64,000 bases of DNA from Alistipes sp. (GTDB lineage: Bacteria > Bacteroidota > Bacteroidia > Bacteroidales > Rikenellaceae). Each line of letters begins with the position of its first letter. The stretch's first letter is position 1. The stretch covers positions 50,593 to 114,592 of the forward strand of contig JAHHQO010000007.1 of NCBI GenBank assembly GCA_020026335.1, read 5' to 3'. A program made the position numbers and the translations under genes. The notes below the pieces were generated by a model. That model had not been told where the DNA came from. It was given only the letters and a program-made list of their open reading frames with translations, and did not search any database. Shown one piece after another: positions 16,687 to 25,594 of the stretch.

Positions 16687-17532
16687 ATGATAGATGATAC
16701 AGTGAGGAGGTTGTTGCTGCCGGCCATCTTCAATGCCGCAGTCCGAGCCGGTGCCTCCATCATGCAAATTTATAAACAACGTGACGATTACGATGTGAGT
16801 CTGCGAAGCGACCACACCCCCAAGACCATCGCCGATGGTCTGGCGCACAAAACCATCAAGGACTACCTGGGTCCCACGCGTATTCCCGTGTTAAGTGAGG
16901 AGGGGCGCAAGATGCGCTTCGACGAACGCCGCAACTGGGAACTTTACTGGCTGGTCGATCCACTCGACGGCACGGTGGAATTCATCAAGGGCAACAACGA
17001 ATTTACGGTCAATATCGCCCTGATGGAGAACAAAATATGTATGGCTTCGGTGATTTACGTTCCCTATTTCGAAAAAATCTACATCGCCGAATACGGACGC
17101 GGTTCCTACCTCAAAACCCACATCGCTCCCTCATCGGAAGCCGAATTTACCTACGAACAGATTGTTGCCGATGCCGTGCGTCTGCCCCTTGCGTCGGAAG
17201 CCTCGCACCCCCGGCAGGTGGTGGCGGTTTCGCGCTCGCACCAAACCCGTGAGACGGACGAATACATCGCAGGTCTGAGAACGAATTTCCCCGATTTGAA
17301 AATCCTCGTGCAGGGCAGCTCCTACAAGTTCTGTCTGCTGGCGGAGGGCACGGTCGATTACTACGTGCGCACCACCCGCACCTACGAGTGGGATACGGCA
17401 GCCGGTGAGCTGATTCTTGCGGAGGCCGGCGGTCAGACACGCTCGCTCCCCGACAAAGAACCGCTGAAGTACAATCAGGAGGATTTGCACAATCCGTGGT
17501 TCGAATGCCGTTCGAAATACTCGAAGATTTAG
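16687..17532 (+). CDS. cysQ: CysQ-like 3'(2'),5'-bisphosphate nucleotidase
   Basis: Mg-dependent phosphatase of the inositol-monophosphatase fold, probably removing the 3'-phosphate of PAP/PAPS. Motifs: LSEEG with the metal-binding Glu, WLVDPLDGTVEFIKG with the DPLDGT metal site, and EWDTAAGELILAEAGG near the C-terminus. That combination points to CysQ rather than SuhB. I chose ATG 16687 because a -7 box (TATCTTTA, 16635-16642) lies 3 bp before the other in-frame ATG at 16645, which would then be outside the transcript; from 16687 the protein aligns well with known N-termini. No sulfate genes are adjacent. Confidence 0.88.
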   Translation: MIDDTVRRLLLPAIFNAAVRAGASIMQIYKQRDDYDVSLRSDHTPKTIADGLAHKTIKDYLGPTRIPVLSEEGRKMRFDERRNWELYWLVDPLDGTVEFIKGNNEFTVNIALMENKICMASVIYVPYFEKIYIAEYGRGSYLKTHIAPSSEAEFTYEQIVADAVRLPLASEASHPRQVVAVSRSHQTRETDEYIAGLRTNFPDLKILVQGSSYKFCLLAEGTVDYYVRTTRTYEWDTAAGELILAEAGGQTRSLPDKEPLKYNQEDLHNPWFECRSKYSKI

Positions 17533-17555
17533 GAAGGAAAACAAGCATGAAAAAA

Positions 17556-17587
17556 GCGACACTTCATCATCGAAGTGTCGCTTTTTT
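17556..17587 (+). terminator. Terminator after cysQ
   Basis: Perfect 10-bp stem (17556-17565 with 17572-17581), 6-nt loop, A run before and T run after, so it may work both ways. Confidence 0.9.
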
Positions 17588-17704
17588 GTTGAAAAGATGG
17601 CGTCTGCTTCTTTGCCTGATGACCGTCTTATCTGTATGATTTAATGTGTGTTCCGATTTTTCAAATGTCTTTGGCGGGGAAGCGTCCTCCCCCCTGTCCG
17701 TGAA

Positions 17705-18037
17705 TTATTCTTCGTCCTCCTCGTCGTGGTGGGCGGCGGCGTTCTTGCGAATGTTCATCGCCTGCTTCTCGCGGTCGCGCTCGGTCTGCTCCACATCGCA
17801 GGCGGCACAGTTACCCGCACAACCCGACAGGGTGTGAGTGGTCGAACAGCTGGCCGTACCGTCGTCCTCGCGAGTCTCCTGCACGGCGCACTTGATACCC
17901 ATGCGTTGCATATCCTTGTTGGTCGAAATTTCGGAATCTATGTGGTGTCCCTTGATGATGAGCGTCAGCGAAAGTCCGAGGACGAAAAATCCGACGGCCA
18001 AAATGGAACAGAGGATAACTGCAAATGTTGATGACAT
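17705..18037 (-). CDS. Small Cys-rich membrane protein, NqrM-like shape
   Basis: A 110-residue protein with one N-terminal membrane helix (about residues 5-28) and a cytoplasmic part with six cysteines, including CAGNCAAC near 72-79, then a charged tail ending HHDEEDEE. One helix followed by a Cys cluster recalls NqrM, the Na+-NQR iron-site maturation factor, but I cannot show homology. It is divergent from trkA. A metal or Fe-S binding role is inference only. Confidence 0.65.
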   Translation of the reverse strand: MSSTFAVILCSILAVGFFVLGLSLTLIIKGHHIDSEISTNKDMQRMGIKCAVQETREDDGTASCSTTHTLSGCAGNCAACDVEQTERDREKQAMNIRKNAAAHHDEEDEE

Positions 18038-18061
18038 AATAGACTGATTTTTTTCGATTTA

Positions 18062-18094
18062 TTTTGTGCTTTCCGTGGCAAATTTATACATTTG
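18062..18094 (+). promoter_or_regulatory. Promoter of the trkA operon
   Basis: TTTTG at 18062-18066, 20 bp, TACATTTG at 18087-18094. Transcription would start near 18100, giving a long (about 150-nt) leader before the trkA ATG at 18251. Confidence 0.75.
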
Positions 18095-18250
18095 TATGAT
18101 ATTTTGCAAAAATGTTGTCCGACCAGCCTCTGCATCCTTATTCGCGGAGCATCTTTGTGGGGAGTAAACCGCTCACTGAAAACGGTGTTATTCGCCGACC
18201 TCTGCGGAGGATTTTATATTGAGGACAATGCTAAAACAAAGTTACAAGCT

Positions 18251-19591
18251 ATGAAAATTGTTATCGCGGGAGCCGGTGAGATGGGCAGCCATCTGGCGAG
18301 AATGTTGAGTGGTAACGGTCACGATATTACCATCATCGACAAAGACCCCAAACTGTTGTCGGAGGTGGGCAACCTTGCCGATGTCATCACGGTGGAGGGT
18401 GATTCCACGAATTTCACGGTGCTGCGCCGTGCCTCGGTGCGCCGTTGCGATTTGTTTATCGCCGTCAATCACGAGGAGAACGAGAACGTCATCTCTGCCA
18501 TACTGGCCAAGAAACTGGGTGCCAAGAAATCCATCGCCCGTATCGACAACAACGAATACCTCGAACCCAACAACAAGGAGATGTTCATCGACATGGGTAT
18601 CGACTACCTCTTCTATCCCGAAAAGGTGGCAGCCCGCGAGGTGATTAACCTGTTGGGTCACACCTCCACCACCGAGTATGTCGATTTCTCGAGCGGCAAG
18701 CTCTCGCTGGTGGTCTTCCGTCTGGAGCCGGCATCATCGCTGGTCGGCCGCGAGGTGGAGGGTTTCGATGAAAATCAGACCGCACTGAGCTACCGCACGG
18801 TGGCCATCACACGCGGCGAGCAGACCATCATTCCGCGTCAGGGCGAAATCTACATGGAGGACGATGTGATTTACATCATCGCGCGTCAGGACGCCGTGAA
18901 GGAGGTGATGGAGTCATCGGGACACAAGAACATCGAGATTAAGAACATGATGATTCTGGGCGGCTCGCGCATCGGTATACGTATCGCCACCGAGTTGCAG
19001 GACGAGGTCAATATCAAGATGGTGGATTACAATGCCGAGAAGGCGTACCGTCTGGCGGAGACCCTCGACAAAACGCTCATCATCAACGAGGACGGACGAA
19101 ATACCGACATCATGCTGGAGGAAGGATTGGCCAACATGGACGCCTTTGTGGCGGTGACAGGACGAAGCGAAACCAACATTCTGGCGGCGATGCTTGCCAA
19201 GCGTATGGGTGTGAAGAAGGTGATTGCCGAGGTCGAGAACCTCAATTACATCAACCTTGCCGAGTCCATCGGTATCGACACCATCATCAACAAGAAGCTG
19301 GTGACCGCCTCCAACATCTTCCGTTTCACGATGTCTACCGATGTGCAGGCCATCAAGTGTCTGACGGGTAGCGATGCCGAGGTGATGGAGTTCATCGTCA
19401 AACCCAATTCGCCGGCCATCAAGGCGCGCATCAAGGATTTGGGGCTGCCCGAGGATACCATGATTGGCGGTATCGTGCGTGGTGACAAGGTCTTCATTGC
19501 CGTCGATAATATGGAAATCAACCCCTATGACCGTGTGGTAGTCTTTGCCATGCCGGGTTCGGTGGCCAGTGTGGGTACATTTTTTAATTAA
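18251..19591 (+). CDS. trkA: Trk potassium uptake regulatory subunit TrkA
   Basis: Cytoplasmic NAD(H)-binding gating ring of the TrkH potassium channel. Two Rossmann-type RCK-N domains are visible, one opening MKIVIAGAGEMGSHLARML and one near residue 235 opening MMILGGSRIGIRIATEL, each followed by an RCK-C domain; 446 residues is normal. The ATG at 18251 is chosen over an upstream in-frame ATG at 18092 because the glycine-rich first strand begins right there and the promoter -7 box covers 18092. No trkH lies alongside; the next gene (GH3) follows after 2 bp. Confidence 0.93.
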   Translation: MKIVIAGAGEMGSHLARMLSGNGHDITIIDKDPKLLSEVGNLADVITVEGDSTNFTVLRRASVRRCDLFIAVNHEENENVISAILAKKLGAKKSIARIDNNEYLEPNNKEMFIDMGIDYLFYPEKVAAREVINLLGHTSTTEYVDFSSGKLSLVVFRLEPASSLVGREVEGFDENQTALSYRTVAITRGEQTIIPRQGEIYMEDDVIYIIARQDAVKEVMESSGHKNIEIKNMMILGGSRIGIRIATELQDEVNIKMVDYNAEKAYRLAETLDKTLIINEDGRNTDIMLEEGLANMDAFVAVTGRSETNILAAMLAKRMGVKKVIAEVENLNYINLAESIGIDTIINKKLVTASNIFRFTMSTDVQAIKCLTGSDAEVMEFIVKPNSPAIKARIKDLGLPEDTMIGGIVRGDKVFIAVDNMEINPYDRVVVFAMPGSVASVGTFFN

Positions 19592-19593
19592 TC

Positions 19594-21075
19594 ATGTCGC
19601 TGAGAAGTACAATATTGAAGGCCTGGTTTGCTCACCGCGAGCCGGCCATCGAGTATTTCCGCCGTCACCCTCACGAGGTGCAGCAGAAGATGCTCCGCAA
19701 TCTGTTGCGTAAAAACCGTCATACGGCTTTCGGCCGTCACTATTCGCTGGAGAATGTCCACACGGTGGAGGAGTTCCAAAACAGGGTGGACACCTTCGAT
19801 TACAACTCCTTCAAACCGTGGATTTCGCGCATGGTGGCAGGAGAAAAGAATGTCACCTGTCGGGGCGCGGTGACCCTCTACGCCAAATCGTCGGGTACGA
19901 CCTCCGACCGTAGCAAATATATACCCGTCACCCGCGAGTCGTTGTGGTGGAACCACACCCTCGGTATGCGCGATGTGGCAACCGTCTATTCGGCCAACCA
20001 TCCCCGAAGCCGCGTCTTCGAGGGTAAGACCCTTACGCTGGGCGGCTCGTGCCAGCGCGAGAACGGCAATCTGGTGGGCGACCTCTCGGCGGTGCTGATT
20101 CACGAAACCTCGTTTTGCAGCGGCTGGTTCCGTGCTCCGAAAATCGCCACCGCCATCATTCCCGACTTCGACGAGAAGTGCGCCGCCATCTGCAAGGAGT
20201 GCGTCAATGAGCACATCACCTCGTTTGCAGGCGTACCCTCGTGGAACTTGGAGCTGATGCGCAAGGTGTTGGACTACACGGGCAAGAAGAACCTCAAGGA
20301 GGTGTGGCCCGATTTGGAGATGTTCGCACACGGTGGTGTGGAGTTCAAACCCTACCGCCACTCCTTCGAGGAGATTATCCCCTCGTCGGAGATGAACTAT
20401 ATGGAGACCTACAACGCTTCGGAGGGCTTCTTTGCTTTGGCGGACGACCCCTCGCGAGACGATATGTTGCTGATGCTCGACTACGGCACGTTCTTCGAGT
20501 TCCGTTCGGGTGATGTCATCGTACCGCTGGAGGGTGTCGAGTGCGGCAAGGTCTACGCCATGATTATCTCATCGAACAACGGCCTGTGGCGTTACGAAAT
20601 CGGTGACACGGTGGAGTTCACCTCGGTGAATCCTTACCGTATCCGCTTTGCGGGACGCACCCGTCAGTTCATCAATGTCTTCGGCGAGGAACTGATTGTC
20701 GATAATGCCGACACGGCATTGGTAGCAGCCTGCCGTCGGACGGGAGCTGTGGTGAGCGAATACTCCGTGGCTCCGTGCTATATGTCGTTGCGCGAGCAGG
20801 GCGCACACGAGTGGATGATAGAGTTCGAGCGCTGGCCCGACTCCGAGGAGCACTTCGCCGAGGTGCTGGACGAGGAGTTGCGCCACGTGAATTCCGATTA
20901 CGATGCCAAGCGCAAGACCACCCTCATGCGTCAGCATATCCGTGTGGTGGAGCAGGGACGCTTCCTCGAGTGGTTGCGTCTGCGCCACAAGAACAAGGTG
21001 CCGCGTCTGGTCAATGACCGCCACTTTGCCGACGATTTCCTCGCGTTCTGTGCTTCGGCTCACGAAGAGAAGTAG
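19594..21075 (+). CDS. GH3 auxin-responsive-promoter family acyl-adenylating enzyme
   Basis: A 493-residue member of the GH3 branch of the adenylate-forming superfamily, known in plants for joining hormones to amino acids. The ATP/AMP motif AKSSGTTSDRSKYIPVT lies near residue 98, followed by MNYMETYNASEGFFAL, and RFAGRTRQFINVFGEEL near 350, the motif that ends the large domain. In Bacteroidetes such genes are common but their substrate is unknown to me; a carboxylic acid activated with ATP is the safe inference. It starts 2 bp after trkA, so it is co-transcribed. Confidence 0.9.
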   Translation: MSLRSTILKAWFAHREPAIEYFRRHPHEVQQKMLRNLLRKNRHTAFGRHYSLENVHTVEEFQNRVDTFDYNSFKPWISRMVAGEKNVTCRGAVTLYAKSSGTTSDRSKYIPVTRESLWWNHTLGMRDVATVYSANHPRSRVFEGKTLTLGGSCQRENGNLVGDLSAVLIHETSFCSGWFRAPKIATAIIPDFDEKCAAICKECVNEHITSFAGVPSWNLELMRKVLDYTGKKNLKEVWPDLEMFAHGGVEFKPYRHSFEEIIPSSEMNYMETYNASEGFFALADDPSRDDMLLMLDYGTFFEFRSGDVIVPLEGVECGKVYAMIISSNNGLWRYEIGDTVEFTSVNPYRIRFAGRTRQFINVFGEELIVDNADTALVAACRRTGAVVSEYSVAPCYMSLREQGAHEWMIEFERWPDSEEHFAEVLDEELRHVNSDYDAKRKTTLMRQHIRVVEQGRFLEWLRLRHKNKVPRLVNDRHFADDFLAFCASAHEEK

Positions 21076-21247
21076 GGGAGGCGCCCGTTGAGGAGCGAGA
21101 GACAAAACAAGAGAAAACAATGTGTCCGGTCGGTCTTCGGACTGTCGGGGCATACTATTATAATATATAAGGAATTAACCATACAAAAGATAATCGGTCG
21201 GGAGCAGCCCAGTGCGGCTTCGCGTCCGACATTTAAACCCTAATATC

Positions 21248-21877
21248 ATGTATATAGCCATTGCAGGCAATATCGGTAGCGGAAAAACCACGCTGACCAC
21301 CATGCTCACCGAGCGTTATCATGCCAAAGCCTATTTGGAGGATTGTTGTGACAACCCCTATATCGGCGATTTCTACAACGACATGAACCGTTGGTCGTTC
21401 AATCTTCAGGTATGCTTCCTGGCCAATCGTATCCAGCAGACGATGGATATGTTGGAGGAGGGCAAGGAGGGCGATATCTTCCAGGACCGCACCATCTACG
21501 AAGATGCCCACATCTTCGCAGGCAACCTCCGCGAGATGGGTCTCATGTCGTCACGTGACATCGAAACCTACATGAAGATTTTTAAGCTGGTGACGGCACT
21601 CATTCCCAAACCCGACCTGCTGATTTACCTCAAGGCCAGCGTGCCGACCCTCATTTCGCAGATTCAGAAGCGTGGTCGTGCCTATGAGATGAACATCGAC
21701 GAGGAGTATCTCAACCGTCTGAACAACAAATACAACGACTGGATTGAAAACATCTACGAGGGCGAAGTGTTTGTGGTGGACAAGGATGTCGATGACTTTG
21801 TGGAGGACAAGACCGTGTTCGAGAAGATATGCGCGCGTCTGGACGCCATACAGCAGCAGAAACAGCTCAAGAAATAG
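21248..21877 (+). CDS. Deoxynucleoside kinase
   Basis: Phosphorylates a deoxynucleoside (dA/dG/dC type) in nucleotide salvage. The P-loop GNIGSGKTTL is at residues 7-16 and DRTIYEDAHIFA near residue 82 corresponds to the conserved DRS(I/V)xxD segment. The lid region contains QKRGRAYEM; total 209 residues. I start at ATG 21248 because the P-loop strand begins there. It is followed after 6 bp by the rRNA methyltransferase gene. Confidence 0.9.
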   Translation: MYIAIAGNIGSGKTTLTTMLTERYHAKAYLEDCCDNPYIGDFYNDMNRWSFNLQVCFLANRIQQTMDMLEEGKEGDIFQDRTIYEDAHIFAGNLREMGLMSSRDIETYMKIFKLVTALIPKPDLLIYLKASVPTLISQIQKRGRAYEMNIDEEYLNRLNNKYNDWIENIYEGEVFVVDKDVDDFVEDKTVFEKICARLDAIQQQKQLKK

Positions 21878-21883
21878 GAACGC

Positions 21884-23248
21884 ATGACGCTGCCTGAAAA
21901 ATTTGTAGAGAGAATACTTCGTCAGCTGGGCGAAGAGGAGGGGCACGCACTCTGTGCCGCACTCGACACCGAACCGCCGGTGAGTATCCGACTCCACCCC
22001 TCGAAAAAGGGCGACTGCCCGCATCTCGACATGGGGGAGCAGGTGCCGTGGTGTGAGGAGGGGCGTTATCTCAACTCGCGTCCGCAGTTTACTTTCGATG
22101 CGATGTTCCATGCCGGAGCCTACTATGTGCAGGAGGCTTCGTCACAGTTTGTCGGTCTGCTGGCCGGCGATGTCGAGGGACTTCGCGTCTTGGATATGTG
22201 TGCCGCTCCGGGCGGCAAATCGACCCTCTACTCGTCACTGGTCGGTGACGGGGGATTGGTCGTGGCCAACGAACTCGACCGCCGCAGGGCGCAGGTGTTG
22301 GCCGACAATGTGAGAAAATGGGGTCTGGGCAATGTCGTGGTCACGGCGTGCGATGCCAAGGCTCTGGGTGACTTCGAGGCGTGCTTCGATGTGGTGGCTG
22401 TCGATGCCCCCTGTTCGGGTGAAGGTATGTTCCGCAAGGACGACGGCGCACGCGAGGAGTGGTCGGAGGGCAATGTGAAGCTCTGCGCCCAGCGTCAGGA
22501 CGACATTCTGGTGGCGGCATGGCGAGCCTTGAAACCCGGTGGAAAACTCATATACAGCACCTGCACCTTCAACCGCGAGGAGGACGAGGGTTCTCTGGAA
22601 CGAATGTCGGCATGGGCAGGTGACGAAATTGTGGAGGCCGGGGAGGTGAATATCCCCGGGGAGTGGGGCATTGTCTGCGGGCGCAGCGGTGCTTTTCAAA
22701 CCTTCCGCTTCTTCCCCCACAGATGTTGCGGCGAGGGGCTGTTTGCTGCCGTGGCTCGCAAGAGCGACTCCGCGGCAGGCCGTCAGCGCAAACCCAAGGG
22801 ACGCCGTTCGGTCTTCGAGCAGGTCGATAAGGCGACATTCAAAGAGCTGTCGCGATGGATTGTCGATGCACCGAAGATGCAGTTCGCCGATGTGATGGGT
22901 ACGATTTACGGCTGGCCGAAGTCGCACTTCGAGGAGGTGAAAGCCCTTTCGGAGTCGTTGCCCGTCATCTATTCGGGTGTGGCCGTGGGGCAGATGTTCA
23001 AGGGTAAGCTCAAACCCGACCCTGCGCTGGCCTTCTATGTGGGGCTGTCGCGCGAGGCGTTGCCCGTGGCGGACATCTCCGAGGAGGAGGCGCTCTCGTT
23101 CCTGCGCCGTCAGGAAATCGCGGCCGACCATCTGGAGGAGGGGCTCAACCTCATCACCTGCCGGGGGTATGCTTTGGGATTTGCCAAGCGTATCGGCAGA
23201 CGTGTGAATAATATGTATCCCAACTCGCTGCGCATTCTCAAGCAGTGA
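21884..23248 (+). CDS. rRNA (cytosine-C5) methyltransferase, RsmF/NOL1 type
   Basis: SAM-dependent 5-methylcytosine transferase acting on rRNA (RsmF/YebU type likely, though the exact position is not deducible). The SAM loop MCAAPGGKSTLYSSL is near residue 106, the first catalytic cysteine in VDAPCSGEGMFRKD near 175, and the second in YSTCTFNREEDEG near 227. The C-terminal 150 residues form the extra PUA-like region found in RsmF relatives. The length is 454 residues. Confidence 0.92.
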   Translation: MTLPEKFVERILRQLGEEEGHALCAALDTEPPVSIRLHPSKKGDCPHLDMGEQVPWCEEGRYLNSRPQFTFDAMFHAGAYYVQEASSQFVGLLAGDVEGLRVLDMCAAPGGKSTLYSSLVGDGGLVVANELDRRRAQVLADNVRKWGLGNVVVTACDAKALGDFEACFDVVAVDAPCSGEGMFRKDDGAREEWSEGNVKLCAQRQDDILVAAWRALKPGGKLIYSTCTFNREEDEGSLERMSAWAGDEIVEAGEVNIPGEWGIVCGRSGAFQTFRFFPHRCCGEGLFAAVARKSDSAAGRQRKPKGRRSVFEQVDKATFKELSRWIVDAPKMQFADVMGTIYGWPKSHFEEVKALSESLPVIYSGVAVGQMFKGKLKPDPALAFYVGLSREALPVADISEEEALSFLRRQEIAADHLEEGLNLITCRGYALGFAKRIGRRVNNMYPNSLRILKQ

Positions 23249-23269
23249 GTGAAAATGATGAATTGATAT

Positions 23270-23830
23270 ATGGCAGAGAAACTTTTTTATACCATGGGCG
23301 AGGTGTCGGAGATGTTCGATGTGAAACCTTCGCTCATTCGTCATTGGGAGAGCCAGTTCGATAATATCCGTCCCCAGCGCAACAAGAAGGGCAACCGCCT
23401 GTTCTCGCCCAAGGATGTCGAGATGCTGAAGGTGGTCTATCATCTGGTGCGTGAGTGCGGCATGACGCTGTCGGGTGCCAAACGAGTGCTCAAACAGCAG
23501 AAGGGGGGCGACGATTTGTTCTCGCGCGATGCCCAGCTCATGGAGCATCTGCAAAAGATACGCTCCCTGCTGGTGGAGGTGCGCGAGGAACTGAAAGAGG
23601 GCGGTGGCGATGACTTGCCGAAAAAGGCGGTGGTGAACAATTCCCCCGTAAGACCGCGCCGCAACCCCGATTGCCCCGTGTTGAAATTTCCCGACGATGA
23701 ACCCGTCGCAGAGAAGACCCTGCCCGATGAGCAACCCCTCACCGAGCAGGCACGGCGTAGCGAGCAGCGCGAATATCGCGATGCCAACGACCGCGAATTG
23801 TTTGCCTTCTACGAACAATCACTCTTTTAA
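23270..23830 (+). CDS. MerR family transcriptional regulator
   Basis: The N-terminal winged helix-turn-helix (YTMGEVSEMFDVKPSLIRHWESQF, then RNKKGNRLFSPKDVEML) is typical of MerR proteins; 186 residues. No cysteines are arranged as a metal sensor and the C-terminal half is charged, with a short coiled-coil region (HLQKIRSLLVEVREELKE). Bacteroidetes genomes usually carry this paralogue. Its target is unknown. It lies in a tight operon between the methyltransferase and nif3. Confidence 0.88.
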   Translation: MAEKLFYTMGEVSEMFDVKPSLIRHWESQFDNIRPQRNKKGNRLFSPKDVEMLKVVYHLVRECGMTLSGAKRVLKQQKGGDDLFSRDAQLMEHLQKIRSLLVEVREELKEGGGDDLPKKAVVNNSPVRPRRNPDCPVLKFPDDEPVAEKTLPDEQPLTEQARRSEQREYRDANDRELFAFYEQSLF

Positions 23831-23834
23831 AACT

Positions 23835-24620
23835 ATGAAGATAAAGGATATAACCGATGCCATCGAGGAGTTCGCTCCGCTCGATTTGCAGGAGTCGTAC
23901 GACAACTCCGGACTCATCGTGGGACGATGGGACGATGAGGTGCACAAGGCACTGTTGGCGGTCGATGTCAATGACGAGGTGATGGACGAGGCGGAAAGAG
24001 AGGGGTGTGACATCATCATCACCCACCATCCGATTGTGTTCCGCGCCCTCAAACGCTTCAACTCCTCGGACATGACCCAGCGTTGTGTCGAGCGCGCCAT
24101 TCGCAGGGGCATAGCCCTCTATGCGTGCCACACCAATCTGGACAGCACACCCGGAGGCATGAGCTGGCGACTGGCCGAAATGATGGGCGTCGCGGAACTG
24201 GAGGTGTTGCAGGTGACCGATGCCGCCCGAAATTCGGGTTTCGGTGTGGTGGGCAACCTGCCGCAGGCGGTTGACACGCTGGAATTTATGCGCCGCGTGA
24301 AGGAGATGTTCCATGTCGGTGCGGTGCGTTACAGCGATATTGCCACTCAACAGGTCAGAAGAGTGGCCGTTTGCACCGGTTCGGGAGCCTCGCTCATCGG
24401 CGATGCGTGCCGTGCCGGAGCCGACATTTACATCACCGCCGACATGAAATATCACGAGTTCACACTCCCCGATAAAGCCCTCACGGTAGCCGATATAGGA
24501 CATTTTGAGAGTGAATATTGCGCAATTCAGATTTTATTTGATATTTTGTCAAAAAAATTGATTACCTTTGCCGTTCGCAAGAGTGTGGATTCTCGCAATC
24601 CGGTGAATTATTTGGTTTAA
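23835..24620 (+). CDS. Nif3-like dinuclear metal centre protein (YbgI family)
   Basis: A 261-residue member of the NIF3/YbgI/DUF34 family, hexameric toroids with two metal ions. Ligands visible: ITHHPIVFRALK, YACHTNLDSTPGGMSW, and DIGHFESEY near the C-terminus with paired His and Glu. The large internal insertion (PII-like domain) seen in some relatives is absent. ATG 23835 is chosen because the family start MKIKDITDAIEEFAPL is there. Function is poorly defined in the family, and this locus does not settle it. Confidence 0.9.
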   Translation: MKIKDITDAIEEFAPLDLQESYDNSGLIVGRWDDEVHKALLAVDVNDEVMDEAEREGCDIIITHHPIVFRALKRFNSSDMTQRCVERAIRRGIALYACHTNLDSTPGGMSWRLAEMMGVAELEVLQVTDAARNSGFGVVGNLPQAVDTLEFMRRVKEMFHVGAVRYSDIATQQVRRVAVCTGSGASLIGDACRAGADIYITADMKYHEFTLPDKALTVADIGHFESEYCAIQILFDILSKKLITFAVRKSVDSRNPVNYLV

Positions 24621-24642
24621 GTCTAAACTATACAAGACATAT

Positions 24643-25404
24643 ATGGCAACACACAAGAAGACTGCCGAGGTTGATTATTCGATGCAGGAGAAGATTATGG
24701 CGCTTTACGAGCTCCAGAAAATTGACAGCAAGATTGATGAAATCAACAAGGTGAAGGGCGACCTGCCTCTCGAAGTGCAGGACCTCGAAGACGAGGTAGC
24801 TGGTATGCAGACTCGCATTGATAACATCAATGGAGAGATCGAGGAATTTAATGCGCTGACCAAACAGCGTAAGCGAGAAATTGATCAGGCCAAGATTAAA
24901 ATCGCCAACTACAAGGAGCAGCAGAACAACGTTCGTAACAACCGTGAGTATGACTCCATCTCCAAGGAGATTGAGTATCAGGAGTTGGAAATCGAATTGG
25001 CCGAGAAGCGTCTCAAGGAGTATTCTGCCGGCATCAAAGCCAAGAAAGTCCAGTTGGAAGAGGCTGCCTCTATCATGAAGGACCGTTCTTCGGATTTGAG
25101 TGTCAAGAAGAACGAGCTCGATGGCATCGAGGAGGAGACCGCTCCCCGTATCGCCGAGTTCCAGGCCCAGTCGGACAGCGTGAAGGCTAAAATCGATGAG
25201 CGTCTGATTGCGGCTTACGACCGTATCCGCCACAGCGTGCGCAACGGTTTGGCTGTTGTGACCGTAAAGCGTGATGCGTGTGGTGGTTGCTTCAACCGTA
25301 TCCCGCCCCAGCGTCAGATGGATATCCGTTCGGGTAAGAAAATCATCATCTGCGAGTACTGCGGTCGTATTCTGGTATCAGACCCCGAGCAGACCGAGGA
25401 GTAG
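24643..25404 (+). CDS. Coiled-coil C4-type zinc ribbon protein
   Basis: A 253-residue protein: a long antiparallel coiled coil from about residue 12 to 185, then a C-terminal zinc ribbon with CGGCFNRIPP and CEYCGRIL. This matches the family formerly called DUF164, often encoded next to nif3 as here (22 bp downstream). Its role is unknown; it is likely cytoplasmic and possibly nucleic-acid or protein binding. Confidence 0.9.
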   Translation: MATHKKTAEVDYSMQEKIMALYELQKIDSKIDEINKVKGDLPLEVQDLEDEVAGMQTRIDNINGEIEEFNALTKQRKREIDQAKIKIANYKEQQNNVRNNREYDSISKEIEYQELEIELAEKRLKEYSAGIKAKKVQLEEAASIMKDRSSDLSVKKNELDGIEEETAPRIAEFQAQSDSVKAKIDERLIAAYDRIRHSVRNGLAVVTVKRDACGGCFNRIPPQRQMDIRSGKKIIICEYCGRILVSDPEQTEE

Positions 25405-25430
25405 TCCCCGAGTCGCAGGAGAACCGTTTT

Positions 25431-25464
25431 AAAGAGAGACTTTTCCGAGAGTCTCTCTTTTTTT
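25431..25464 (+). terminator. Terminator ending the trkA-to-zinc-ribbon operon
   Basis: Perfect 11-bp stem AAAGAGAGACT/AGTCTCTCTTT (25431-25441 with 25450-25460), 8-nt loop, T run. Confidence 0.9.
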
Positions 25465-25504
25465 GTCCGATTGTGCAACGGGTGTGAACCTTTTGGTCGA
25501 TTTG

Positions 25505-25520
25505 CGTTATTTTTTTAACA
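25505..25520. promoter_or_regulatory. Candidate operator, degenerate copy of the nifJ inverted repeat
   Basis: CGTTAT-TTTT-TTAACA matches the TGTTAT-N4-ATAACA repeat of the nifJ region with one mismatch in each arm, at the same spacing. It lies 33 bp upstream of the nadE -7 box. A chance match in AT-rich DNA cannot be excluded. Confidence 0.4.
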
Positions 25521-25553
25521 CTGAAAAATCTTCCTACTTATATAAATAATACT

Positions 25554-25561
25554 TAACTTTG
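25554..25561 (+). promoter_or_regulatory. -7 box (TAACTTTG) of the nadE-rnf operon
   Basis: Matches TAnnTTTG; start of transcription near 25567, leader about 28 nt. As for nifJ, no -33 TTTG is present at the expected distance. Confidence 0.7.
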
Positions 25562-25594
25562 CGAAGTTGCAATACACCAACTAAAGTTACTATA

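Noticed and set aside
18092..18250. N-terminal extension of TrkA from ATG 18092
   Set aside because: The -7 box of the promoter covers this ATG and the extension has no similarity to TrkA; the Rossmann start at 18251 is standard.
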